Below, piece by piece: positions 5,906 through 11,502 of a stretch of DNA of 11,535 nt (position 1 is the first letter of the stretch; each line of letters begins with the position of its first letter). A program made the translations under genes and the position numbers. The stretch lies in NCBI GenBank assembly GCA_026770585.1, contig MU646482.1, positions 110,218-121,752 on the forward strand, written 5' to 3'. The notes under the pieces are model-generated. The model had not been told where the DNA came from. It made no database searches and worked only from the letters and a program-made list of their open reading frames with translations. Source of the stretch: Baffinella frigidus. Its lineage: Eukaryota > Cryptophyceae > Cryptomonadales > Baffinellaceae.

Positions 5906-6307
5906 TCGCTCCGGGCCTCTAACCTCCAATTCCCCCCGGGCCTCTAACCCGCTAACCCGCACCCTGGCCTTGTGAGCAGAAGGGGCTGAAGCGGCCGCAG
6001 TCGTGGGTGCACGGCACCCCCGGGGAGGCGATGGACATCGTGACCTACTCTATCACACACAAATTAACTGTCAGACTGCTGATGTCCGGCCAGACTTCCG
6101 TGCCCTTAACCCCCGCCCCGCCCTGGCCTCATTTGCAGAAGAGGCTCTAACCTCTAGCCTAGTAACCCCTAATTCGCTCCGGGCCTCTAACCTCCAATTC
6201 CCCCCGGGCCTCTAACCCGCTAACCCGCACCCTGGCCTTGTGAGCAGAAGGGGCTGGAGCGTCCGCAGTCGTGGGTGCACGGCACCCCCGGGGAGGCGAT
6301 GAACATC
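5904..6307 (+). repeat. Recent duplication of intron 7 end and exon 8 start
   Basis: 5904-6039 and 6172-6307 are direct repeats of 136 bases, offset 268, differing at three positions. They include the acceptor CTTGTGAGCAG and the first 20 codons of exon 8. The upstream copy then leaves the exon sequence at ATC/GTGACC. A third, older piece (CCCTGGCCTCATTTGCAG then AAGAGGCTC) lies between them at about 6120-6150. The first copy is therefore a truncated relic, the second leads into the complete exon. Confidence 0.8.
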
Positions 6308-6379
6308 CCAACGCCCAACTCGCGGGGGGGCTTCGGGGGGTCGTTCGGGCGGGGGATGCTCCCGCCGCGCTTGGTCAAG
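6248..6379 (+). CDS. Candidate exon 8: Gly/Arg-rich segment
   Basis: This is a 44-codon phase 0-0 exon between TGTGAGCAG and GTGCGT, the strongest donor in the window. It reads KGLERPQSWVHGTPGEAM, then NIPTPNSRGGFGGSFGRG, then MLPPRLVK. SRGGFGGSFGRG resembles an RG/RGG-type flexible segment as found in RNA-binding or scaffold proteins; that is only a composition match. Its 3' half occurs again at 6555-6620 behind its own AG, and its 5' half at 5980-6039. No family is recognised. Confidence 0.7.
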
Positions 6380-6554
6380 GTGCGTGCGAGCTTTTGATTT
6401 AACAGTGTTTTGTTTGTGGGGGTGGGGGGGGGTTCAACCCTGTCTCGTGGGTGTTTGATTCATGTGTGCTCTTGTTTCGTGGCGGGGTTCAACCCTGTGG
6501 AAGAGGGTGCTCGTGTACTGTTTTCGTGCCCTGTTTTCTTCGGGGGCTCACTAG

Positions 6555-6620
6555 CCCAACTCGCGGGGGGGCTTCGGGGGGTCGTTTGGGCGCGGGATGC
6601 TCCCGCCGCGCTTGGTCAAG
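6555..6620 (+). CDS. Second copy of exon 8 3' half, possible alternative exon
   Basis: These 22 codons read PNSRGGFGGSFGRGMLPPRLVK, identical in protein to the end of exon 8, with silent changes (TTC to TTT and CGG to CGC). CTCACTAG precedes it and GTTGAG follows, so it can be spliced as a phase 0-0 exon. If included after exon 8 it would repeat the Gly/Arg segment. The absence of amino-acid changes suggests a recent copy or selection. It may equally be an unused duplicate. Confidence 0.5.
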
Positions 6621-6639
6621 GTTGAGCCCCCCTCACACC

Positions 6640-6902
6640 AACAGAGCATAGATGAACCCCCCCCCCCAAACAGAACTCAGATGAATCGGCAACACCTGTA
6701 AGACGTCCGCGGGACCAGAGTTGGGTTGTGGTTGATGTTCTGTGTTTGTCGGGTGGGGGGGGGGTGACCCCTGTTTGGTAACCCCTGTTGAACCTGAAAG
6801 CCTGCGTAGTGCTTCCAACACAGCACCCCCCCAAAAAAACAGAACTCAGATGAATCAGCAACAACCACACGCACGTTCGCGGAACCAGCGTTGGGTTGTG
6901 AT
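6640..6902 (+). repeat. Duplicated intronic block with C and G homopolymers
   Basis: CAGAACTCAGATGAATC, then GGAACCAG-GTTGGGTTGTG occur at about 6671-6730 and 6840-6900 (offset 169). Runs of C (6656-6667), G (about 6756-6765) and A separate them. No coding exon seen here. Confidence 0.65.
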
Positions 6903-6944
6903 GTCCTATCACGCCCCCCTGGCGCCGCTCGTTGCTCCGTAGGA

Positions 6945-7112
6945 CCACCAGCCCTCACGGTTTGCACGAATGGAAAATTGCGTACCAGTTTTAAAACTCA
7001 AAACACCTTGCTTTTGGGGTTTTAAAAATAACCGACGCCGGAATCCGGCGGTCTCCACGGGCATTACGTACCGCCAAATCCGACCATTTGTGCAAACCGT
7101 GAGGGTTGGTGG
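6945..7112. mobile_element. Foldback element with 29-bp inverted ends
   Basis: 6945-6973 and 7084-7112 are inverted repeats with two mismatches in 29 (CCTCACGGTTTGCAC and complement). Inside, CGCCGGA/TCCGGCG forms a tight palindrome at about 7035-7049, next to TTTTAAAA motifs. The element at 7332-7469 has a similar TTTTAAAA plus GACCGG/CCGGTC arrangement, so the two may belong to one family. Confidence 0.6.
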
Positions 7113-7313
7113 GACCCTCACCTCCATAGGTAGGATCCTGGAGCCTCCACGTTTCAAGCTCTCTTCGCGCTTCACGCCCACCTCGGGAACTCCAAGGTGG
7201 GTTCGTCGGGGGGGGGTCGTTCGACCGGGGGGTGCTTAACCCCACTCGTGACCCCACTCTGCCCCCCCCCCCAAAAAAAAACAGCACGCTGAGCGCTTCG
7301 TCCGTGTGTGCAG
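7113..7313 (+). other. Intron 8 part without recognised gene
   Basis: It holds G runs (about 7208-7214), a C run (7262-7272) and an A run (7273-7281), then GTGTGTGCAG, an acceptor for the damaged exon 9 copy. No gene or repeat unit beyond these runs is seen. Confidence 0.4.
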
Positions 7314-7513
7314 GCGGACACCGCGCCCCAGCCGCTACCGAGCGAGGACGGGACACAATTTTAAAAACTTTGACCTGAATCCTGAAGGAAATGGACTTTT
7401 AAAATGAAAAGCCAAGACCGGAATCCCGGTCCTGACTGTCTTATATGTGCCGAGTTGGCTCGACAGCGGCTCATGTCGGACGTGCGCGACCGCTCCATCT
7501 CGCTCCCGTGCCG
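7314..7513 (+). pseudogene. Exon 9 copy interrupted by foldback insertions
   Basis: 7314-7331 gives ADTAPQ after GTGTGCAG. The exon sequence resumes at 7470 with LMSDVRDRSISLPC and breaks again at about 7511. In the intact exon at 7660 these two parts are contiguous (CCCCAG/CTCATG). The 138 bases in between, and the stem from 7511 onward, are foldback elements. The copy cannot be translated through because the insertion carries a stop. Confidence 0.75.
7332..7469. mobile_element. 138-bp foldback insertion in an exon 9 copy
   Basis: The boundaries are exact because the intact exon at 7660 shows the empty site. Ends CCGCTACCGAGCGA and TGGCTCGACAGCGG are inverted repeats with 11 of 14 bases matching. 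A GC dinucleotide at both junctions could be a short target duplication, though alignment is ambiguous by one or two bases. The interior contains TTTTAAAA twice and GACCGG/CCGGTC. Its length is divisible by three but it holds an in-frame TAA. Confidence 0.7.
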
Positions 7514-7620
7514 CCCACACCTCAAATCGATGCGTCTTTCTATTATTCCTGGTACAAAGCGGACGGAATCCGTCCGCGGATTCGTACAAATACGTCGGCC
7601 CGCGTGTCGATTTGGGGCGG
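7511..7620. mobile_element. Foldback element ending an exon 9 copy
   Basis: Outer ends CCGCCC(ACACCTC)AAATCGA at 7511-7530 and TCGATTTGGGGCGG at 7607-7620 pair. The centre 7559-7577 is GCGGACGGA/TCCGTCCGC around one base. The arms pair imperfectly over about 50 bases. The exon sequence stops where the element starts. Confidence 0.55.
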
Positions 7621-7659
7621 AGTCGATCGTCGCGTGGCCTAAGACCTCGTTGCGCGCAG

Positions 7660-7755
7660 GCGGACACCGCGCCCCAGCTCATGTCGGACGTGCGCGACCG
7701 CTCCATCTCGCTCCCGTGCCCTCCGCCGTGCCTCGAGCACCTCCTCTTCGGACAG
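7660..7755 (+). CDS. Candidate exon 9 (intact copy)
   Basis: This is a 32-codon phase 0-0 exon between GTTGCGCGCAG and GTGCGC. It reads ADTAPQLMSDVRDRS, then ISLPCPPPCLEHLLFGQ. The PCPPPC motif and hydrophobic LEHLLFGQ end are kept in all three downstream copies with only one or two changes, so this is the best conserved coding piece here. No family is recognised. It is the only copy that has both the ADTAPQ start and the LLFGQ end uninterrupted, which is why I take it as the functional exon. Downstream copies at 7913 and 8147 are also possible alternatives. Confidence 0.7.
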
Positions 7756-7912
7756 GTGCGCCCCCAACCACCAATCTTGAGAAAGCGTATTAATAAAAGC
7801 CTTTCTGTCAACGAAAATTACTACACGGCTAGATCATACTAGTAATAGTAAAGCATTTGCGTAGTAAATTTCGTTGGGGAGGAAAGCGTCTTTATTTGAT
7901 GCATGCTCTGAG

Positions 7913-7990
7913 ATCATGTCGGACGTGCGCGACCGCTCCATCTCGCTCCCGTGCCCTCCGCCATGCCTCGAACACCTCCTCTTCGGCCAG
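7913..7990 (+). CDS. Exon 9 tandem copy 2, possible alternative exon
   Basis: After CTCTGAG the frame IMSDVRDRS-ISLPCPPPCLEHLLFGQ is open and ends at GTGCGC. It is 26 codons, phase 0-0. The protein is identical to exon 9 from MSDV onward; only the ADTAPQL start is lost. The acceptor CTCTGAG is weak. It may be an alternative (mutually exclusive or duplicated) exon or a recent unused copy. Confidence 0.45.
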
Positions 7991-8146
7991 GTGCGCCCCT
8001 AGCCCCCAATCTGAGAAAGCGTATTAATAAAAGCTTTTCTGTCAACGAAAATTACTACACGGCTAGATCATAATAGTAATAGTAAAGCATTTGTGTAGTA
8101 AATTTCGTTGGGGAGGAAAGCGTCTTTGATCAATACATTCTCTGAG

Positions 8147-8224
8147 ATGATGGCGGACGTGCGCGACCGCTCCATCTCGCTCCCGTGCCCTCTGCCATGC
8201 CTCGAACACCTTCTCTTTGGGCAG
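8147..8224 (+). CDS. Exon 9 tandem copy 3, possible alternative exon
   Basis: After TCTGAG the frame MMADVRDRS-ISLPCPLPCLEHLLFGQ is open for 26 codons to a GTGTTT donor, again phase 0-0. It differs by Ser to Ala and Pro to Leu. The donor is weaker than in the other copies. Confidence 0.4.
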
Positions 8225-8354
8225 GTGTTTACGGTTCATGGCTTAGCGTTAAAGTTTTGAGGCTTAGGAGCTAGAGGTCAGGGCGTAGGTTTTAGGCTTG
8301 AGGGTGTAGGGGTTGGGCACCTTGTCCGCCTGGCTCTCTCGCAGCGTAAGGCAG

Positions 8355-8420
8355 GCTTTGTCGGTTTAGCTAAACCCAAAGCCCGTACGCGCCGCTCCGG
8401 TTTAGCTAAACCGACGAAGC
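8355..8420. mobile_element. 66-bp hairpin at the edge of an exon 9 copy
   Basis: 8355-8376 and 8399-8420 are inverted repeats of 22 bases with one mismatch (GCTTTGTCGGTTTAGC and complement). The loop is 22 bases. AAGGCAG, an acceptor-like string, lies directly before it and the exon copy TCGGACATG directly after. The hairpin seems to have inserted between the acceptor and the exon, and brings a TAG in the frame that would follow. Confidence 0.65.
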
Positions 8421-8421
8421 G

Positions 8422-8493
8422 TCGGACATGCGCGACCGCTCCATCTCGCTCCCGTGCCCTCCGCCAGGCCTCGAGCACCTACTCTTCGGGCAG
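8422..8493 (+). pseudogene. Exon 9 relic, copy 4
   Basis: It reads SDMRDRSISLPC then PPPGLEHLLFGQ and ends at GTGCGA. One conserved Cys is replaced by Gly. Its 5' end is cut by the hairpin at 8355-8420, leaving no phase-0 acceptor. Confidence 0.6.
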
Positions 8494-8499
8494 GTGCGA

Positions 8500-9028
8500 C
8501 CCTAACCCCCAACCCCGCACCCCACACTCTAAACCCACACCCTCAACCCACACCCACACCCCACACCCCACACCCTAAACCCTGAACCCAATACCCTAAA
8601 CCCTAAACCCCGGCGCCCTCTCCTCTGGCAATGGGTCACGTTCGCCGTTCTAGACCCTAAACTCCAAACCCTGAACTCTAAACATAAAACCTGAACTCTA
8701 AACCCTAAACCCTGAACCCTGCACCCTGAACCCTGCACATTCAACTTTGAACCCCACACCCTAAACTCTAAACCCTAAACCCTAAACCCTAAACCCTAAA
8801 CCCTAAACCCTAAACCCTAAACCCTCAAACCTGAACCCTAACCCCCAACGCTCCCTCCTCGAGCAGTGGGTCCCCGAAAATCATCCCGGATTTCGCCCCC
8901 AGACGCTTTGGACCCTCGACCCCAAACCCCAACCCCTGAACTCGCAACCCTAAACCCCAACCCCTGAACCCCAGACTATGAACCATGAACCCTAAACCCT
9001 GGACCCTAACCCGCCCCCCGGCGCTCTC
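8500..9028 (+). repeat. Telomere-like heptamer field in intron 9
   Basis: Mixed CCCTAAA, CCCTGAA, CCCCACA and CCCTGCA units. 8773-8821 holds seven perfect CCCTAAA copies. Two islands interrupt the field, at about 8626-8650 and 8865-8910, each holding TGGGTC after a CAA or CAG, which are relics of exon 10. Confidence 0.8.
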
Positions 9029-9404
9029 TCCAGTGGGTCATGTCCCCGAAAACTACGGAAAGGCGTGTCGTTGGCATATGTTGGGAGCATTTAAAACCTA
9101 AAGGACCTAAAGGAAAATCATCCCGGATTTCAACGAGTGCTCCGATGCGACCTGGCAGGCACCAGGGGCTTCACAGACACAGTCCATCTGAACTATCCGT
9201 ACCAGAATCTTATCCATTTCTGTAGATTCCAACCGGGATCCCGCCCGGAAATCCGGGCTCGCCCGGAAATCCGGGCGAAATCCGGGCGAAAAAGAACTCG
9301 GTCGCTGCGAAGTGGCTAACCCCCAACGCGCCCTCCGCGTGCAGTGGGTGCTGTCCCCGAAGATCATCCCGGATTTCGACGAGTGCTCCGACGCGACCTG
9401 GCAG
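8868..9404 (+). pseudogene. Series of exon 10 relics
   Basis: Copies of the exon 10 start lie at about 8869 (CAG then TGGGTCCCCGAAAATCATCC), 9033 (TGGGTCATGTCCCCG), 9117 (IIPDFNECSDATWQ) and 9345 (WVLSPKIIPDFDECSDATWQ). The copies at 9117 and 9345, and the exon at 9572, belong to a tandem repeat with periods of 246 and 227 bases. The repeat also contains CGCCCGGA/TCCGGGCG hairpins. The relics lack the ALEARADST end and have GCACC where the intact exon has CACCGC, so no donor is present. The copy at 9033 is split by about 61 bases. Confidence 0.7.
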
Positions 9405-9571
9405 GCACCGGGGGCTCACGGATACAGTCCATCTAAACGATTCGTACCAGAATCTTATCCATTTCTGTAGATTTCAACCGGAATCTCGCCCGGAAATCCG
9501 GGCGAAATCCGGGCGAAAAAGAACTCGGTCGCTGCTAAGTGGCTAACCCCCAACGCGCCCTCCGCGTGCAG

Positions 9572-9667
9572 TGGGTGCTGTCCCCGAAGATCATCCCGGA
9601 TTTCGACGAGAGCTCCGATGCGACCTGGCACCGCGCGCTGGAGGCGCGCGCTGATTCCACAATGCCG
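9572..9667 (+). CDS. Candidate exon 10 (intact copy)
   Basis: This is a 32-codon phase 0-0 exon between CGCGTGCAG and GTACCC. It reads WVLSPKIIPDFDESSDATW, then HRALEARADSTMP. The relics upstream stop after ATWQ, so this is the only copy with the full 3' half and a GT donor. The Asp/Ser-rich FDESSD segment could be a casein-kinase type site, which is only a sequence resemblance. The last codons (ADSTTP) are repeated at about 9734-9756 with a GTAACC donor, separated by 66 bases that start GTACCC and end GCAG. No family is recognised. Confidence 0.65.
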
Positions 9668-9758
9668 GTACCCTACCTCTGTCCCACTTGGATTTGGGCT
9701 CAGACCGATCTGCGCAGCCAACTACGTGGCGCAGCGCGCGCTGATTCCACAACGCCGG

Positions 9759-9890
9759 TAACCCGCACCCCACACCCCACACCCCACACCCCACCCCGCA
9801 CCCCACCCCCCAAACCCCACACCCCACACCCCACACCCCACACCCCACCTCTCTCTCTCTCTCTCTCTCCTACCCTGTCTCTCTCTCGGG
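9759..9890 (+). repeat. CCCCACA heptamer tract plus CT run
   Basis: Bases about 9759-9848 are CCCCACA/CCCCACC-type units, and 9849-9887 are CT-rich. This combines the two commonest intron repeats of the window side by side. Confidence 0.75.
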
Positions 9891-10017
9891 CGCTGGCGGC
9901 GGCGCGCGGGGTCGGAGGCCAATCAGGGTTTCAGAGATTTATTACGTTGGTATACACGACCGCTTTCCCTATCCACGGATGCTAACCATGATGCCCCTCA
10001 TCGGGGGACGATGCCCC

Positions 10018-10163
10018 TCATGGGGACTCATCGATAGACTGGGGATGGAGCTGGGGATAGACTGGGGATGGGTCTATCCCTAGCTGGGAATAGACTGAGG
10101 ATGGGTATATCCTCAGCTGGTCAGCCACGTTTTGACAACGCGCGTGGGCACCGTGGCTGACCA
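10018..10163. repeat. Cluster of stem-loops in intron 10
   Basis: Three stems lie in a row. 10049-10062 pairs with 10072-10085 (14 bases, one mismatch; AGCTGGGGATAGAC). TGAGGAT/ATCCTCA is at about 10096-10115. 10118-10129 pairs with 10152-10163 (TGGTCAGCCACG, perfect 12 bases). GATGCCCCTCAT is also repeated just upstream. This resembles a structured RNA or a miniature foldback; function unknown. Confidence 0.55.
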
Positions 10164-10188
10164 TGAAGACCCCGCCTGGTTTACCAAA

Positions 10189-10326
10189 CACCCTAAACCC
10201 TACGCCCTACCCCCTACCCCCTAACCCCTACACCCTACACCCTACACCCTACACCCTACACCCTACACCATACACCCTACACCCTACGCCCTGAACTCTC
10301 AACCCTAACCATCCAACCCTAACCCA
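10189..10326 (+). repeat. CCCTACA heptamer array
   Basis: CCCTACA and CCCTACC units dominate, ending AACCCTAACCCAG, which forms the acceptor of the next exon. The same CCCTACA variant starts again at about 11512 at the window end. Confidence 0.75.
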
Positions 10327-10327
10327 G

Positions 10328-10477
10328 AGGACGGACCAGCGCGGGACGCAGCCGCCCCTCCTAACCCTCCCCCCGCGCGCGACGTCCAACGCCATCGCGA
10401 TCCCTGGCGGGGGCGGGGCGCGGGAGGGGGAGCGGTCGCCGGATTCTGGAGAATCGCCCTCGTCCGCTCCCACGGAG
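10328..10477 (+). CDS. Candidate exon 11: disordered Ser/Pro/Gly-rich segment
   Basis: This is a 50-codon phase 0-0 exon between AACCCAG and GTGACG. It opens RTDQRGTQPPLLTLPPR, has a short hydrophobic SNAIAIPGGGG, then REGERSPDSGESPSSAPTE. The end is typical of a disordered, phosphorylatable region (two Ser-Pro sites). It was chosen because it is the frame that gives phase 0 at both sides and a plausible acidic Ser-rich composition; other frames are also open here because of high GC. No relic of this exon was found, unlike most others. Confidence 0.5.
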
Positions 10478-10490
10478 GTGACGTGAATCC

Positions 10491-10549
10491 CTTCTGGATT
10501 GTTCTGGATTGTTCTGGATTGTTCTGGATTGTTCCAGAAGATTCCAGAT
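10491..10549 (+). repeat. 10-bp tandem repeat with inverted flank
   Basis: (G/C)TTCTGGATT is repeated four times at 10491-10530, followed by GTTCCAGAAGATTCCAGATC, which is partly its complement. ACGTGAATC before and GATCCACGT after extend the imperfect symmetry. Confidence 0.65.
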
Positions 10550-10576
10550 CCACGTAGTTGGCTGCGCAGATCGGTC

Positions 10577-10843
10577 CGTTTATTTTCGTGGTAGTCGTTG
10601 AGAATCGCTCGGTACACAAGACATGTTATCGACTGGCATTTCGACCGGATTTAATATTCTCTTCGAAGCCCACTCTGGCGGTCGGGGGTTGACAAAACGA
10701 AGGAAAGAGCTTCTGCCGCGTCACCCTCGTATGCTCCTGTGCAGGCGACTTACCACCAGCCCTCCCAAGTGTGAGCAAATCGCCTTTTTCAACCCCCTTG
10801 ATTTGCAGTGGAGGTCGCCGGGTCCGCAACATAACATCTTTAT
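10577..10843 (+). other. Intron 11 part without recognised gene
   Basis: Mixed-composition sequence with no repeat unit and no exon that I can support. TTGCAG at about 10803-10808 looks like an acceptor, followed by WRSPGPQHN, but no phase-0 donor follows before a TAA. Confidence 0.35.
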
Positions 10844-11001
10844 AGGCTAACGGCCTGAGAATGGGGTAGTTAGGCCTACGGTATTGCCTAGGACCTCCTA
10901 CCGTAGGCCGAGGGATCCTAGGACCAAAACGTCTCGGCCTACGGTAGGAGGTCCTAGGCAATGCCGTAGGCCTAACTACCCCATTTTCAGGTCGTTAGCC
11001 T
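10844..11001. mobile_element. Near-perfect 69-bp inverted repeat with nested palindromes
   Basis: 10844-10912 and 10933-11001 are reverse complements with three mismatches. The 20-base loop contains GGATCCTAGG. Each arm is itself a hairpin: GGCCTACGGTA and TACCGTAGGCC in the left arm, with CCTAGG between. This is the largest stem in the window and has no coding capacity. It shares CCTACCGTAGG and CCTAGG with the elements at 1081 and 11110, so it is probably a foldback transposon family member. Confidence 0.75.
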
Positions 11002-11109
11002 CATAACCTGGACACCTCCGCCAGATGAAGCCTTCGGTGAATTCTCCGCCGAACATAGTATTGCATACGACATTCGTCATGCAGGGGAGGTCCTATGCTC
11101 CTACGACTA

Positions 11110-11156
11110 GCCCTACCGTAGGACCTTAGGGCGGTGCCCTTATTCGCGAATAACCC
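11110..11156. repeat. Short relative of the CCTACCGTAGG element
   Basis: CCCTACCGTAGGACCTTAGGG parallels the core of 1081-1184, followed by a TTATTCGCGAATAA palindrome. The latter recalls the GGCGATTATTCGCC hairpin of the 1081 element. Confidence 0.5.
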
Positions 11157-11184
11157 CAGTATCTGAGATGAAGACCCCCTGCAG

Positions 11185-11502
11185 GCGCTCTGGGGGAGCG
11201 TGGACTCAAGCGTCGGTTCGCTGCTTCTCAGCGGGGGAGGGGTCAAGGTGGGGCGCTTCAGCCAGAAAGTCGCGTCGCCCCTAGTGGGCCCCACGGTCGC
11301 CCGGCCGACGATCGTTGTGGGGCCTGCGATCGAGCATAAGGGGCGCTTCAGCACGAAAGTCGCCTCGCCTCTCACGGGGCCTACCACTGGTAGCACCATC
11401 GTGCAAGGGCGGTTCAGCTCGAAAGTCGCGTCGCCGCTCACTGGGCCTACGATGTCGGTGGTCGAGCAAGGGCGGTTCAGCACCAAAGTTCCGTCGCCGC
11501 TT
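11185..11502 (+). CDS. Candidate exon 12: four GRFS-KV-SPL repeats
   Basis: After CCCCCTGCAG a phase-0 frame stays open to the window end. It reads ALWGSVDSSVGSLLLSGGG and then four repeats of the form GRFSxKVxSPL: GRFSQKVASPLVGPT, GRFSTKVASPLTGPT, GRFSSKVASPLTGPT and GRFSTKVPSPL. They start at residues 23, 53, 75 and 96, so the spacing is 30, 22 and 21. The linkers are Thr/Val/Ile-rich. The repeats look like docking or phosphorylation motifs (each has Ser-Pro). A likely donor is CTT/GTAAAC at 11503, after which CCCTACA heptamers start as in other introns. There is no upstream Met and no stop, so this is an internal exon or one cut by the window edge. I do not know the family; Arg-Phe kinase-docking motifs are a loose comparison only. 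Confidence 0.7.

Larger units (their letters stand above)
7681..8224 (+). repeat. Tandem repeat of 235/234 bp carrying exon 9
   Basis: The ATG of the SDVRDRS segment lies at 7681, 7916 and 8150. Each unit contains the exon, its GTGCGC(C) donor, and an AT-rich intron with GAAAGCGTATTAATAAAAGC. The intron carries an internal foldback (AACGAAAATTACTAC at 7810-7824 against 7861-7875; 8044-8058 against 8095-8109, one mismatch). The two intron copies differ at only a few positions. The duplication therefore included a foldback element already present. Confidence 0.85.
9703..10576. repeat. 27-bp perfect inverted repeat flanking exon 11 region
   Basis: 9703-9729 (starting GACCGATCTGCGCAGCC) and 10550-10576 are exact reverse complements, about 820 bases apart. 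They enclose the heptamer field, the hairpin cluster at 10018-10163 and exon 11. They could be ends of a larger element or traces of an inversion. Confidence 0.6.

Noticed and set aside
6941-6975. A short exon DHQPSRFARMEN after CGTAG
   Set aside because: It lies in the inverted end of a foldback element and has no phase-0 donor.
9405-9410. GC donors after ATWCAG in exon 10 relics
   Set aside because: The following bases (GCACCG) do not fit the usual strong GC donor context, so I treat these copies as truncated.
9591-9848. Cys/Gly/Val/Trp repeat proteins on the - strand
   Set aside because: They are direct translations of CCCCACA heptamers.
11025-11090. A possible exon starting ATGAAGCCTTCGG after CGCCAG
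   Set aside because: Open, but its likely donor would not be in phase 0, its composition differs from the other exons and no copy exists.
11001-11486. A 161-codon - strand open frame over the GRFS region
   Set aside because: It is the complement of the tandem repeat; the + frame has an acceptor in phase and regular GRFS repeats, while the - frame spans the palindrome end.
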